This document shows positions 10,761 to 19,685 of a stretch of 64,000 bases of DNA, in pieces. This DNA is from an uncultured Acidobacteriota bacterium (GTDB lineage: Bacteria > Acidobacteriota > CAIWXX01): positions 1 through 64,000 of the forward strand of contig CAIWXX010000183.1 in assembly GCA_903916735.1 (NCBI GenBank). Direction: 5' to 3'. The number at the start of each line of letters is the position of its first letter. Position 1 is the stretch's first letter. The notes under the pieces are model-generated. The model did not search any database. It was given only the letters and a program-made list of their open reading frames with translations, and was not told the origin of the DNA. Both the position numbers and the translations under genes were made by a program.

Positions 10761-11294
10761 ATGAAAAATCTGAAATTGGTCACTGCTACGATAGTGCTGC
10801 TGATGGCATCCACCCGCTTGTTCGCCCAACAGGTCAAAGGCGATTTCGAGATCGGCTTTTCCGGGATGTACAACCAGGCCTCAGGAAACGGCCGGACATT
10901 CAAGAATGGCATGATCCAGGGGTCCTTCGGGTTCTACGTCACGAAGCGGGTCGAACTGGGCCTGGCTCCCTCGATCACGATCAACAAGACCGGAGACGAC
11001 ACGAGGATATCCAAGGGCGGCCAGGTGTTCGCCACATACTCGTTCCTCAGCTCGGGCGCCAAGTTGGTTCCTTACGTGGGCGGCGGCTACTACTACTTCG
11101 ATTCCGGGGTGGGGGGCGATGATACCCTCGGCTTTGCCGGCGTGAATGGCGGATTCAAGTACTACATCGCGCCGAAGGCCGCCATCAACTTCAGTGTCAA
11201 CTACATGACGGCCACAAAAAAGCCGAAGGGAATCGACAGCCTGAACAGCATGATGATTGCTGTCGGCCTCTCTTACCTTATTAAAAGGTCGTGA
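10761..11294 (+). CDS. Outer-membrane beta-barrel protein (OmpA/OprF-barrel-like)
   Basis: This 177-residue protein has a Sec signal peptide (MKNLKLVTATIVLLMASTRL, cleavage after FAQ) and alternating hydrophobic/polar strands with aromatic belts (LVPYVGGGYYYFDSG, GGFKYYIAPKAAINFSVNY, MMIAVGLSYL). Eight strands would fit, as in small outer-membrane barrels. The ATG is preceded by GGGAG. It is followed 3 bases later by a lipocalin-like gene. The function is unknown; a link to the divergent peptide exporter is possible only by position. Confidence 0.75.
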   Translation: MKNLKLVTATIVLLMASTRLFAQQVKGDFEIGFSGMYNQASGNGRTFKNGMIQGSFGFYVTKRVELGLAPSITINKTGDDTRISKGGQVFATYSFLSSGAKLVPYVGGGYYYFDSGVGGDDTLGFAGVNGGFKYYIAPKAAINFSVNYMTATKKPKGIDSLNSMMIAVGLSYLIKRS

Positions 11295-11297
11295 TGG

Positions 11298-11942
11298 ATG
11301 AACATGCTGAATCTTGCGCAAGATTGCCGGCAGAATGGAGGACTCGTGGACCTCTTGCTGGTCGCGATGATTGTCCTTCCGATGTCCCTTGTTTTTCATG
11401 CCCGCGATGTCGAAGCCGAGAGTGGGAGGATTCTTTTGTTTGGAGAAGTGCCGTCTAACGATAAACACATGGAGAGCGTCGGCATGGCTGACAAGCCGGA
11501 CACTGCTATCGCAGAGAGCCAAATCGTTGGGACGTGGAAACTCGTGTCGATGACGTATCGGGATGAATCTACTGGAATGGAAACAGATCTTTGGGGCAAA
11601 GATCCGATCGGCTTTTTGTCTTATACACACGGGGGAAGAATGAGCGCTGTGATCGCTGCACACAATCGGAAGATCGCAGCCCAGACCGTCAGCGAGGCAT
11701 CAATCGAGGAGCAGGCGATGCTGTTTCGCAACTCCTTTGGATACGCGGGAAGTTACACCTTGACCAAGGACCGGGTTGTGCACCATGTGGAAGTCGCAAC
11801 CGACCCAACGTGGATCGGTCAAGATCAAGTCAGATTCTCACGCTTCGACGGCAACAGACTGATCATCACTGGTGAACCCATTCGCACTGCCGGTGACCCG
11901 ACTCCCAGAGTGCTTCAGTTGATATGGGAAAGAATCGAGTGA
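11298..11942 (+). CDS. Lipocalin-like domain protein
   Basis: This 214-residue protein has a hydrophobic N-terminal segment (VDLLLVAMIVLPMSLVF) that may be a signal or anchor. From about residue 75 it has a lipocalin-like domain of the type opening with IVGTWKLVSMTYRDE and containing GFLSYTHGGRMSAVIA and a closing VLQLIWERIE. Such domains are small beta-barrels of unproven ligand. It is co-oriented with and almost touches the beta-barrel gene upstream. An alternative start at the later MESVGMADK would drop the hydrophobic segment. Confidence 0.75.
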   Translation: MNMLNLAQDCRQNGGLVDLLLVAMIVLPMSLVFHARDVEAESGRILLFGEVPSNDKHMESVGMADKPDTAIAESQIVGTWKLVSMTYRDESTGMETDLWGKDPIGFLSYTHGGRMSAVIAAHNRKIAAQTVSEASIEEQAMLFRNSFGYAGSYTLTKDRVVHHVEVATDPTWIGQDQVRFSRFDGNRLIITGEPIRTAGDPTPRVLQLIWERIE

Positions 11943-12481
11943 CTGTTCGATTAGGCCGCGCGGCCAAATAAATCCGCTATTGCAGTGCCTTGCGCCCGCA
12001 GCTTTTTCGCTGGATTGGGCGTCCCTGCGATCAGATGTGCTACTTCACCTGGAACGGAAAAATGTTGCTGATGGCGCCGTTGATGACGACAAAGGCGTCC
12101 ACCGCCTGCCCGCTCCTCAACTGCTTCTGTGTCACTGCGGTCAAGCTGGTGGTGCTCGCTTTGAGGGCTAATGAGAACATAGCTGTGATTTCGTCCTGTA
12201 GGACTTCCCTTTTTCAATATTGCACCGTAGAGGCTGACACACCAATACAGGCCAAAAATGGCCGGCGGTGCATTCCATCCGTCATGTACGCATGGATTGC
12301 ATGCACCAAACGAACCCTGGGCAAGTTTTTCGATCGGTTTGTTACAGAAATTTGCGGTAGGCCGGCCAATTGGAGGCCTTTCAGAGGGTCTTTGGCGTAA
12401 AAAAAAGCACGAACCCGGCCGCAACCTCTATTCCTGTGAAATGGTACGCGACATTAAGAATTTCATTCAATCGCCATCGGC
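11943..12481. other. Stretch with no supportable gene
   Basis: Open frames here are short and of poor composition on both strands. A perfect 12-bp palindrome GGCCGCGCGGCC lies at 11954-11965, just after the lipocalin gene, without a T-tract. The region probably contains further unrecognisable gene debris. Confidence 0.45.
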
Positions 12482-13063
12482 TCAGGTCTCAACCGAAACA
12501 GCGCTATGGCGTCTCGTGTTGTGTCCTTGACAAAAAGCGGATCCAGAAGCGAGCCTTGCGCCATCTTCGCCGTCGCATTTTTCATTCCAGGATGGCTCAT
12601 CACCGTCTTCCGCTGGACACTGGAAGTGGATTGTGAGCGAGGAGAGATTCGTGAAACCAAGTATCAAGGTGCGAAAGTCGCTTTCGCACATCACGGCCTC
12701 GGGCTCCGTCGCCGTGCGTACAAGCTCCAATCCTTGCGAACTCAGGAGGGGCTTTGCGACCGATACAACTTTTCCGGAGTTGACTTCAGAACTGTTGTAG
12801 ATGATCCAGATCCTCTTGACCGCCGGGATAACCTTCTGAATGAAATCGAAAGTGTCTTCAAGGTTCTTCCCCTCGACAAACCCCTTTTCCTTCATCCCTT
12901 CCGTTTATCCCTGCACGACCAGATCTACTTGGGGGTCCGGACCGAAGGAAACTAGCGCGATGGAGTAGGTATCTTTGGTTTTCGGCTTGTTGCACCCGAC
13001 ATTGAAAAAAAAGAAAATAATTGCTGACAGACACAGAATTCCGGCGATGCTTCTCTTGGGCAT
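12482..13063 (-). pseudogene. Dead ABC transporter solute-binding lipoprotein
   Basis: The minus strand from ATG at 13061-13063 encodes MPKRSIAGILCLSAIIFFFF with lipobox NVGC, then SIALVSFGPDPQVDLVVQG. An in-frame TAA at 12905-12907 interrupts it, after which the same frame continues with GMKEKGFVEGKNLE, as in the ABC_sub_bind family (PF04392-type). It then skips roughly 85 family residues to FIQKVIPAVKRIWIIYNSSE and LSSQGLELVRTATE before losing similarity. It therefore carries a nonsense codon, an internal deletion and a corrupted C-terminus. No permease or ATPase partner is nearby. Confidence 0.8.
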
Positions 13064-13426
13064 ATGGCTCCTTTTGCTCTCCCGGGAACGGTTCGATTTT
13101 TCTCTGATTTTTGTAACTGCGCTTTTGCCATACCCCATAAATGGGTAAAAATGAAAACCCCGAATGCGTGCAGCTATCGTTTTATTAGAAACGGAAATTC
13201 ATGGCCGGCGATGTGGAAATCCTTGCACGAAATGCCGATGCCGGATGCGAATCTCCATCTCAGGTTGATTGGGGGTAATCCGCATTTCTGAATCATCATA
13301 TGAATACCCTGTTGAAAACTAGGGCTGATTGAATTAGCATACGCCGGATGCCTGTAGAAAGGCCCGATGGGGTCTGGATCTGGACATCGAATGGGGGAAA
13401 CATCGGGCGCGTCTCAACGGGATGAA
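13064..13426. other. Intergenic region before tadA
   Basis: About 360 bases between divergent genes, AT-richer than the surroundings. No convincing open frame, RNA gene or repeat is seen. Confidence 0.4.
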
Positions 13427-13936
13427 ATGACGATGAAAGAAAAGAGCACCAAGCCAGGGGAAGTGGCAAAAGAAACGCACGAGACGTTCATGCGACAGGC
13501 ACTTGATGCCGCCAAGCGTGCACGTCATCTCGGTGAGGTCCCGATCGGGGCTATTATCGAGTTCGACGGGGAAGTGATCGGGACAGGCTTTAACCAGCCC
13601 ATCCGCTCACTTGATCCAACGGCACACGCCGAGATCGGCGCTATCCGACAAGCCGCTCGGCACCTCGACAACTACCGCCTCACCGGCGCCAATCTCTATG
13701 TGACCATCGAGCCCTGCTTGATGTGCCTGGGTGCGCTCCTCCACGCGCGCATTTCCACCGTGATCTATGGTGCCGCGGATCCTAAATGCGGCGCCATTGA
13801 CTCGGCACTCAAACTCGGAACGAGTCGCACGATTGCAAGCCGGCTGAATGTGGTATCGGGTATTCTCGAAGAGGAATGCAGGAAAGTCCTGCAGGATTTC
13901 TTCAAGTTCAAGCGTGAAGAGGATCAGATCGAATAG
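13427..13936 (+). CDS. tadA: tRNA adenosine(34) deaminase TadA
   Basis: This 169-residue cytidine/deoxycytidylate-deaminase-fold enzyme has zinc ligands H67 and catalytic E69 (PTAHAEIGAI) and C97/C100 (EPCLMC). It converts A34 to inosine in the wobble position of tRNA-Arg(ACG). The family motifs GEVPIGAI and LHARISTVIYGA are also present. The ATG at 13427 is chosen because the frame further upstream is unlike the family; an ATG two codons later is equally possible. It stands alone, followed by a tRNA-Ser gene on the other strand. Confidence 0.92.
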   Translation: MTMKEKSTKPGEVAKETHETFMRQALDAAKRARHLGEVPIGAIIEFDGEVIGTGFNQPIRSLDPTAHAEIGAIRQAARHLDNYRLTGANLYVTIEPCLMCLGALLHARISTVIYGAADPKCGAIDSALKLGTSRTIASRLNVVSGILEEECRKVLQDFFKFKREEDQIE

Positions 13937-14281
13937 AAGCTGATCCGACGGCTGATCTCGCCGGGGGTCAATGTGAGGACGATGGTTCCTCACACGCTAT
14001 TCAGACGTGATCGTGCCTCGTGTCCGAGGAAGCATTTCGAAGTTGTTGACCGACACCGACGTCGTGCTGGACGGAGTTCGCCTGCTGTCAGGTTGACATC
14101 GGCGAAGAGGATTGGACAGGGCGGGATCGTCAGCACGCGATGGCCATGTCGTGCGGACTACAACACCAGCGGGTTCCTTTCCCCGTACATCGCAATGACA
14201 AATGAAAAGGGCAAAAGGCAAAATTACTCAATCGGAATTGCCACATAGAAAATTGCGGGAGGCGGGCCATCCATCGATATC
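13937..14281. other. Intergenic region, no gene seen
   Basis: About 345 bases between tadA and the tRNA-Ser(GCT) gene. Short frames on both strands show no recognisable protein. Confidence 0.4.
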
Positions 14282-14374
<93 letters not shown>

Positions 14375-14742
14375 GCGATCGTGGCCTTTTCGAAATGCAC
14401 AGGGTCATAACCCACGCGGCTGTATAGTACCACAGAAGTCTGTGAGAGAAAGTTGAAAAGTTCGTGTGTGTCGGCAATCTTATCCCAAGAGTTGCGCGGA
14501 TCATTGTCGACGTTAATAGAGTTATGGAGGTGGATGGAGCTGGCTGCAGAGGATGGGTGAATTTTCTTGATCGAACGACCTGACAATATGAGCTTGAGGT
14601 CCGTCGCTTCGCTCAGGATGACCCTCGATCACACGGCGAAAGATATCTAAGGCGCAAACCAGAAAGGATGCCATTTTAAGGCGCGCCTAAAAAGCCGGAA
14701 CGATGATTCGTGTACAACGTTCGTTCTGCTGCGGGGTCGCAG
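14375..14742. other. Intergenic region with a dispersed-repeat motif
   Basis: This holds the upstream region of the tRNA on the minus strand, an inverted repeat CACAGAAGTCTGTG at 14432-14445, and at 14598-14623 a sequence containing CGCTTCGCTCAGGATGACC. Motifs of this form recur as intergenic repeats in many bacterial genomes. No protein gene is supported. Confidence 0.45.
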
Positions 14743-14744
14743 GT

Positions 14745-14753
14745 TGATATAAT
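14745..14753 (+). promoter_or_regulatory. Extended -10 promoter of trmFO
   Basis: TGATATAAT forms an extended -10 (TG at 14745-14746, TATAAT at 14748-14753). The -35 region is weak. Only six bases separate it from the ATG at 14760, so transcription would start at or next to the start codon. Confidence 0.6.
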
Positions 14754-14759
14754 GGACGA

Positions 14760-16058
14760 ATGGAGACGGTAGCGGTTGTCGGCGGGGGGCTGGCCGGGAG
14801 CGAGGCGGCGTGGCAGTTGGCGTCGCATGGGATTCGCGTGCATCTTTTCGAAATGCGTCCGGCAACCAGCACACCGGCTCATGTGACCGGCGAACTGGCC
14901 GAGATCGTCTGCAGCAATTCACTCGGCAGTGACGAATCCGGCACAGGCGCCGCTCTCCTCAAGGAAGAGCTGCGCGCCTTGGGATCCCTTCTCCTCCAAA
15001 TCGCCGACAGTGTTCGTGTGCCTGCCGGCAAAGCCCTCGCTGTGGATCGCGCGCTTTTCGGCAAGAAAGCGACCGAGATCATCACGACACATCCGCTCAT
15101 CGAAGTCCATCGTGAAGAAATGAAAGAACTCCCCGCCTCGCCGGCGATCGTCGCAACGGGCCCGCTGACATCCGATGCCATGGCTTCTCAGGTTCAGGAG
15201 TTCACCGGAAAACAAAATCTTCATTTCTACGACGCCAGTTCTCCCATTGTCCTCGGCGAATCGATCTCGTTGGAGAAAGTCTTTCGCGCCTCCCGCTACA
15301 ATCGCGGGAATGACTATCTCAACTGCCCTCTCAATCGTGATGAGTACATTGCGTTCCGAGAGGCCCTGCTCGGCGGAGAGCTGGCCTCCGTTCGCGATTT
15401 TGACAAAATTAATTTCTTCGAAGGATGCCTCCCGGTTGAAGAACTGGCAGTACGCGGCGAAGATACAATGCGTTTCGGACCCCTCAAGCCAGTCGGTCTC
15501 GTGGATCCACTGACTGGCCGGCAGCCCTATGCTGTTGTGCAGCTCCGGCAGGATGATCTCGCCGGGGAACATTTCAATATCGTCGGGTTTCAAAGCCGGC
15601 TGACGTGGGGCGAACAGAAACGCATTTTCTCGATGATACCGGGACTTGAGCATGCCGAGTATGTCAGTCACGGCAAGGTCCATCGTAATACATACATCAA
15701 TGCTCCGGCATGCCTGGGGCAGATGTTTGAATCTCTCAAGAGACCCGCACTGTTCATCGCCGGAACTCTTGCGGGCGTCGAAGGCTACACCGAATGCATC
15801 GCATCAGGCCTTCTTTCGGCTCGCTGCCTCATCGCACGCATTGAGAATCGACCCTTTGATCCGCCGCCTTCGACCACGGCAATCGGTGCTCTCAGCCGTT
15901 ATCTCCAACAGGCCGACTGGAAGCATTTTCAACCGGCTAATTTTTCATTTGGTCTCCTGGACTCATTAGTGAAGCAGATCCGAGCCAAGGATGCGCGCCG
16001 CCAAGCGCTCGTTGAAAGGGCAAGATCGGATTTCGCCGCATGGATGCCGAACCCATGA
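14760..16058 (+). CDS. trmFO: Methylenetetrahydrofolate-tRNA-(uracil54-C5)-methyltransferase TrmFO
   Basis: This 432-residue flavoprotein forms m5U54 (ribothymidine) in the T-loop of tRNAs using methylene-THF and FADH2. The N-terminal dinucleotide fold VVGGGLAGSEAAWQLA binds FAD. Family motifs CSNSLGSDE, VPAGKALAVDR, LNRDEYIAF and TLAGVEGYTECIASG are all present and the length is normal. No ribosome-binding site precedes the ATG, which fits a leaderless mRNA. The end overlaps xerC by ATGA, a trmFO-xerC pairing also found in other bacteria. Confidence 0.95.
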   Translation: METVAVVGGGLAGSEAAWQLASHGIRVHLFEMRPATSTPAHVTGELAEIVCSNSLGSDESGTGAALLKEELRALGSLLLQIADSVRVPAGKALAVDRALFGKKATEIITTHPLIEVHREEMKELPASPAIVATGPLTSDAMASQVQEFTGKQNLHFYDASSPIVLGESISLEKVFRASRYNRGNDYLNCPLNRDEYIAFREALLGGELASVRDFDKINFFEGCLPVEELAVRGEDTMRFGPLKPVGLVDPLTGRQPYAVVQLRQDDLAGEHFNIVGFQSRLTWGEQKRIFSMIPGLEHAEYVSHGKVHRNTYINAPACLGQMFESLKRPALFIAGTLAGVEGYTECIASGLLSARCLIARIENRPFDPPPSTTAIGALSRYLQQADWKHFQPANFSFGLLDSLVKQIRAKDARRQALVERARSDFAAWMPNP

Positions 16059-16984
16059 ACCGGCTCGAACATCCGGATCTTGAACTTTTTCTCAAACATC
16101 TCCGGTACGAACGCAACGCATCGGCGCATACGATCGATGCGTACGAACACGATCTGCAACAGCTCCTCGTCGCACTGCAGAAAAATGGAAGACTTGAGCT
16201 CTTCCCGTCCCGCATCCAGCCGGCGCACATCCGCCAGCATCTGGCGACTCTTGCTGAACAAGGCCTTTCTCGTGCCAGCCTGGAACGGAAGCTCGCCGGC
16301 ATCCGCGCATTTTTCCGGCACATGAACGTTTGTGGGCGTCTGAGCTCCAACCCGGCCCGCTCTTTGCGACCGATTCGCAAACGGAAACCCCTGCCGACGG
16401 TATTATCCGAAGCAGAAACCGAAAAGCTCTTTGGGGTCGACGTTTCGCACATGGAAAAATATTCCGAGTTTCTGCGGAAACGCGATGAAGCCATGTGGGA
16501 GATGCTCTACGCCACCGGTTGTCGTGTCTCGGAACTCGTCGGACTCAATCTTGAGGACGTGTCTTTGCGCGAACAGATCGCACGGATTCGCGGCAAGGGG
16601 AAGAAGGAACGCCTTGTCCCATTTGGGGCAAAGGCGAGAGACGCCGTGCAAACCTATCTTGAAGTCCGGCGCCGGCATCCGGCCGTTGCCGGGGCTGAAA
16701 ATGAAGAGGCGCTTTTTCTAAACTACAAGGGAGGGCGAATGACGTCCCGCAGCGTTGAACGGCTTTTTAAAAAGCCTGCGACGGCGGCAGGTCGCGCTGA
16801 CGCGACACCTCACTCCATGCGTCATTCTTTCGCGACTCATATGCTGACCCGCGGCGCCGATTTGCGGAGCATCCAGGAGCTGCTCGGTCACGAGCACCTT
16901 TCAACCACCGAAAAATATACTCACCTGGATTTTGCTCAGCTCCTGAGGATTTATTCCAAAGCGCACCCTCGCGCCAAAAAATAG
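16055..16984 (+). CDS. xerC: Tyrosine recombinase XerC
   Basis: This 309-residue protein has an N-terminal SAM-like core-binding domain (about 1-90) and a C-terminal catalytic domain. The catalytic residues are R157 (ATGCRVSELVGL), K in RGKGKKERLVPFG, H/R in HSMRHSFATHML, H in LLGHEHLSTTEKY and nucleophile Y288. It resolves chromosome dimers at dif with XerD. The ATG at 16055 overlapping the trmFO stop is preferred; an in-frame ATG at 16040 would add five residues. Length and motifs are complete. No dif-like site was recognised in the window. Confidence 0.93.
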   Translation: MNRLEHPDLELFLKHLRYERNASAHTIDAYEHDLQQLLVALQKNGRLELFPSRIQPAHIRQHLATLAEQGLSRASLERKLAGIRAFFRHMNVCGRLSSNPARSLRPIRKRKPLPTVLSEAETEKLFGVDVSHMEKYSEFLRKRDEAMWEMLYATGCRVSELVGLNLEDVSLREQIARIRGKGKKERLVPFGAKARDAVQTYLEVRRRHPAVAGAENEEALFLNYKGGRMTSRSVERLFKKPATAAGRADATPHSMRHSFATHMLTRGADLRSIQELLGHEHLSTTEKYTHLDFAQLLRIYSKAHPRAKK

Positions 16985-17005
16985 GAGCGATGTGTTGATT
17001 CGCTT

Positions 17006-17683
17006 CTATGCCGGCGTGCGCCTCTCCTGGCGACGCCCGCGCCAGAGGTAAATGCAGTTCGCGACTTTCTCTTCGAGAGCCACCTGAGTGTGTTCTGCTT
17101 GAATCACGTATGTCGGGAACTTCTGAAGCATCTTGATCCTGATGCCCGGGCTGATGCCGAATGAGATCAGCTTCTGCAGCCGCGGATAATCGCGTGTGCT
17201 GATATAGGCGAGATAGGCTTCTTCGCCAATCTTGAGTGCGGACAGCGGGACGACAACCGATTCGACGCTTTGGCGAGCTTCGCGGCAACAGCGGCCTTCC
17301 GGGATCGGCAATCCGTGCGGGCAGCTTCGAGGATGGCCGAGCAGCGTGCAAATGGATTCTGTAAGACGTGGCGCGATGACGTGTTCGAATTCGCAGGCGG
17401 TATCTTCAACTTCACGTCCGCCAACGCCAAGAACGTCCACAACGATGCGTTCGGCGAGGCGATGTCGCCTGATAAGATCCGATGCTTCGCTTTCACCTTT
17501 CGGCGTGAACACGAATTCATTGCCGCGTCTCAAAATGTAACCCGCCGCTTCCACATCAGCCAGGATGCCATCGGTGATATTCACGCGATCGCACTCGGCG
17601 AGATCGTTTGAGTTGTCCGCCTGAGAGCCCTCGCGGGACATCCACATCCATTCGAGTACCTCGTCGATTTCTCTTTTGTTCAT
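17006..17683 (-). CDS. DtxR-family metal-dependent regulator with FeoA-like C-terminal domain
   Basis: This 225-residue protein has an N-terminal winged helix (about 1-70), a dimerisation/metal-binding domain with HRLAERIVVDVLG, CEFEHVIAPRLTE and CPHGLPIPEGRCC (about 75-135), and an SH3-like FeoA-type domain (about 140-215, VPLSALKIGEEAYLAYIS). DtxR-type regulators repress uptake genes when Fe2+ or Mn2+ is bound. It lies 10 bases downstream of feoB on the same strand and is probably co-transcribed, so it is likely the iron sensor of that operon. There is no separate feoA gene here. Confidence 0.88.
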   Translation of the reverse strand: MNKREIDEVLEWMWMSREGSQADNSNDLAECDRVNITDGILADVEAAGYILRRGNEFVFTPKGESEASDLIRRHRLAERIVVDVLGVGGREVEDTACEFEHVIAPRLTESICTLLGHPRSCPHGLPIPEGRCCREARQSVESVVVPLSALKIGEEAYLAYISTRDYPRLQKLISFGISPGIRIKMLQKFPTYVIQAEHTQVALEEKVANCIYLWRGRRQERRTPA

Positions 17684-17693
17684 TAAAGCTCCA

Positions 17694-19622
17694 CTAGAAG
17701 CGCAGGTTGAATCGAGTCAGGCAAAAATTAACCACGGCGCCGACAGCGACGGCATACGGTGTAATGAACCCAAGCATGAGAAGCGCACGGCCGATCCCAT
17801 GTTCTTTAATGATGATGAAAAAATTAGCGATGCAGGGAATGAAGAGCGTCATGACCGTCAGACTGACGATGATTTGTTGCAGAGTCAGCTGCCCGGCGGC
17901 AGCCATCGCGAAAAGGCCGGCGGCACCGTAATCCCGCCTGAGAAATCCCATCACAAAGGCTTCGGCTGTGCGCGGCGGCAGGTCGAGCAGGCCGGTGACG
18001 ATCGGTTGACATGCGCGAATAATGCTGTTGAGGAGGTTCAGCCGGTTCAGGAAAAAGAGGATCGTGGTGCCGGCAAGGAAGAGCGGGACGGCTTCCTTCA
18101 AGAACCATTTGACACGCCATAGTGTCTTCAGTGCGATATTCTTCCATTGGACCATGCGAATCGGCGGGATTTCGAAAATAAAATCACTCCGCCGTCCAGG
18201 AAGCAGTCTTCCAGAGAGTGTGCCGACAATCAGAATCTGCGCCAGAATGACGAGAAAGAAGAAGAGGAGCGCCCAGGCGGAATGCCCGCCAAGAAGACCC
18301 ATGATGACGCCGAGTTGCGCCGAACAGGGAATGCCGAGTGCGAGAAGGATCGTTGTGATCAGCCGTTCCTTTTTCGTTCCAAGGATCCGGGTCGTGAGGG
18401 TTGCCATGGTGTCGCAGCCGAGTCCAAGCACCATCGGAAGGATGGCCTTGCCGTTCAGCCCCATGAGGCGGAAAATGCGATCGGAGAGGATCGCGAGGCG
18501 CGGGAGATAACCACTGTCTTCAAGGATCGAGAAGGCAAAGAAAAATGTGCCGACAATGGGCAAAATGATGGCAAATGCGTACATCACACCGACACTGAAG
18601 AGGCCGTAGCGCCCGACGAGGAAATCGGTGAGGAACGGAATGCCGATAAAGCGAACAAGAAAATGTGTGAAGGTCGGAGTGAGATAGCCGCCGAAAATGC
18701 GGTTTTCGAAAAAATTAACAAGGATACCCGATCCAATAACCCCAACGAACAAATACAGCCCCAGGAGAACGGCAAAGAGAATGGGGATGCCAGGGAGAGG
18801 GGAGCGCGTCCAGAGCCCGATGCGATCGGCCCACTTGAGGGCCATCGGTACGGATTCCGTTCTCACCTGTGGGACGAGCTTCTCAACAAATTCCATTCGT
18901 TCCCTGGCAACGGTCCGCCCCAAATGATTGCAACGGGAAATAGTTTCGGCGATTGTGCCGTTAACCCCCATTCGCGATGCTAACGCCAGAGCATCTTCCT
19001 GCTGACCCCACTCGATCAGCAATTGCAAAGGCGTCTCGGTCGGTGGTTTTGCGGAAAGAAGCGAGGCAGCAGAAAAGGGCTTTCGCGGGACATGAGGAGC
19101 GTGAAGAGAGCGGATCAACTGAGGGACGCCGATACATTCCGTCGCGATTGTTTTAACGACATCGATACCGAAGATGCTGGAGATGAGCCCGTCGCGAATG
19201 TCAATTCCGCGCGCTCGCGCCTCATCAATGAGGTTCAGAGCGAGCACCGTGGGGATTCCCAATTCGGCAAGCTGGGAAAGGATCAGGAGAGTCCGCGTCA
19301 TATTTTTTGCATCGGCGACGTGCAACAGAACATCCGGCTTCTCGTCGATAAGAATATCGCGAGCAACGCGTTCGTCCTCGGATTGCGGGATGAGACTATT
19401 GATTCCGGGGGTGTCAATGACGTCGAATTCAAGGCCGTGGTGCTTCATGACCCCGCGCGTGACTTCGACCGTCGTGCCGGGGTAGTTGCTGACAATGACG
19501 TACTGCCCGGTCAGTGCCATAAAGAGAACTGACTTGCCGACGTTGGGATTCCCGATGAGCGCGATTTTCTTTCGACGAACTCCTTCGTTTGATCGGCCGG
19601 GCGAGGCCGGCGCCTCACTCAT
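17694..19622 (-). CDS. feoB: Ferrous iron transport protein B
   Basis: This 642-residue inner-membrane Fe2+ transporter has an N-terminal G domain with G1 GNPNVGKS at 24-31, a G2 threonine in NYPGTT, G3 DTPG and G4 NLID. A helical linker and a gate-containing membrane domain (NTGYLP-like GYLPRLAIL, GLGCDTMATL, GIPCSAQLG) follow. It is shorter than enterobacterial FeoB but complete. The ATG at 19622 is preferred; a GTG two codons earlier is possible. It heads the feoB-dtxR operon with a palindrome in its promoter region. Confidence 0.95.
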   Translation of the reverse strand: MSEAPASPGRSNEGVRRKKIALIGNPNVGKSVLFMALTGQYVIVSNYPGTTVEVTRGVMKHHGLEFDVIDTPGINSLIPQSEDERVARDILIDEKPDVLLHVADAKNMTRTLLILSQLAELGIPTVLALNLIDEARARGIDIRDGLISSIFGIDVVKTIATECIGVPQLIRSLHAPHVPRKPFSAASLLSAKPPTETPLQLLIEWGQQEDALALASRMGVNGTIAETISRCNHLGRTVARERMEFVEKLVPQVRTESVPMALKWADRIGLWTRSPLPGIPILFAVLLGLYLFVGVIGSGILVNFFENRIFGGYLTPTFTHFLVRFIGIPFLTDFLVGRYGLFSVGVMYAFAIILPIVGTFFFAFSILEDSGYLPRLAILSDRIFRLMGLNGKAILPMVLGLGCDTMATLTTRILGTKKERLITTILLALGIPCSAQLGVIMGLLGGHSAWALLFFFLVILAQILIVGTLSGRLLPGRRSDFIFEIPPIRMVQWKNIALKTLWRVKWFLKEAVPLFLAGTTILFFLNRLNLLNSIIRACQPIVTGLLDLPPRTAEAFVMGFLRRDYGAAGLFAMAAAGQLTLQQIIVSLTVMTLFIPCIANFFIIIKEHGIGRALLMLGFITPYAVAVGAVVNFCLTRFNLRF

Positions 19623-19662
19623 CCTCACCTGTCACCAGTACCCCTTACACTCATCAATAACA

Positions 19663-19685
19663 ATTCTACCATGTTTGTTTCATGG
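19663..19685 (-). promoter_or_regulatory. feoB promoter with overlapping palindromic operator candidate
   Basis: On the minus strand a -10 TAGAAT (19663-19668) is directly preceded by CCATGAAACAAACATGG (19669-19685), an inverted repeat with 5-bp arms that fills the spacer position. A repressor bound there would block the promoter. The downstream dtxR-type regulator is the natural candidate, but the site does not resemble a published DtxR, IdeR or MntR box. Confidence 0.45.

Noticed and set aside
11954-11965. GGCCGCGCGGCC palindrome as a terminator
   Set aside because: A 12-bp palindrome without a loop or T-tract cannot form a standard intrinsic terminator.
12506-12955. 149-codon plus-strand frame opposite the solute-binding pseudogene
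   Set aside because: It is the antisense shadow of recognisable ABC_sub_bind sequence and has no protein-like motif.
14432-14445. CACAGAAGTCTGTG inverted repeat upstream of tRNA-Ser(GCT)
   Set aside because: The arms are short (6 bp) with only a minimal loop and no convincing promoter elements around it; not enough to call an operator.
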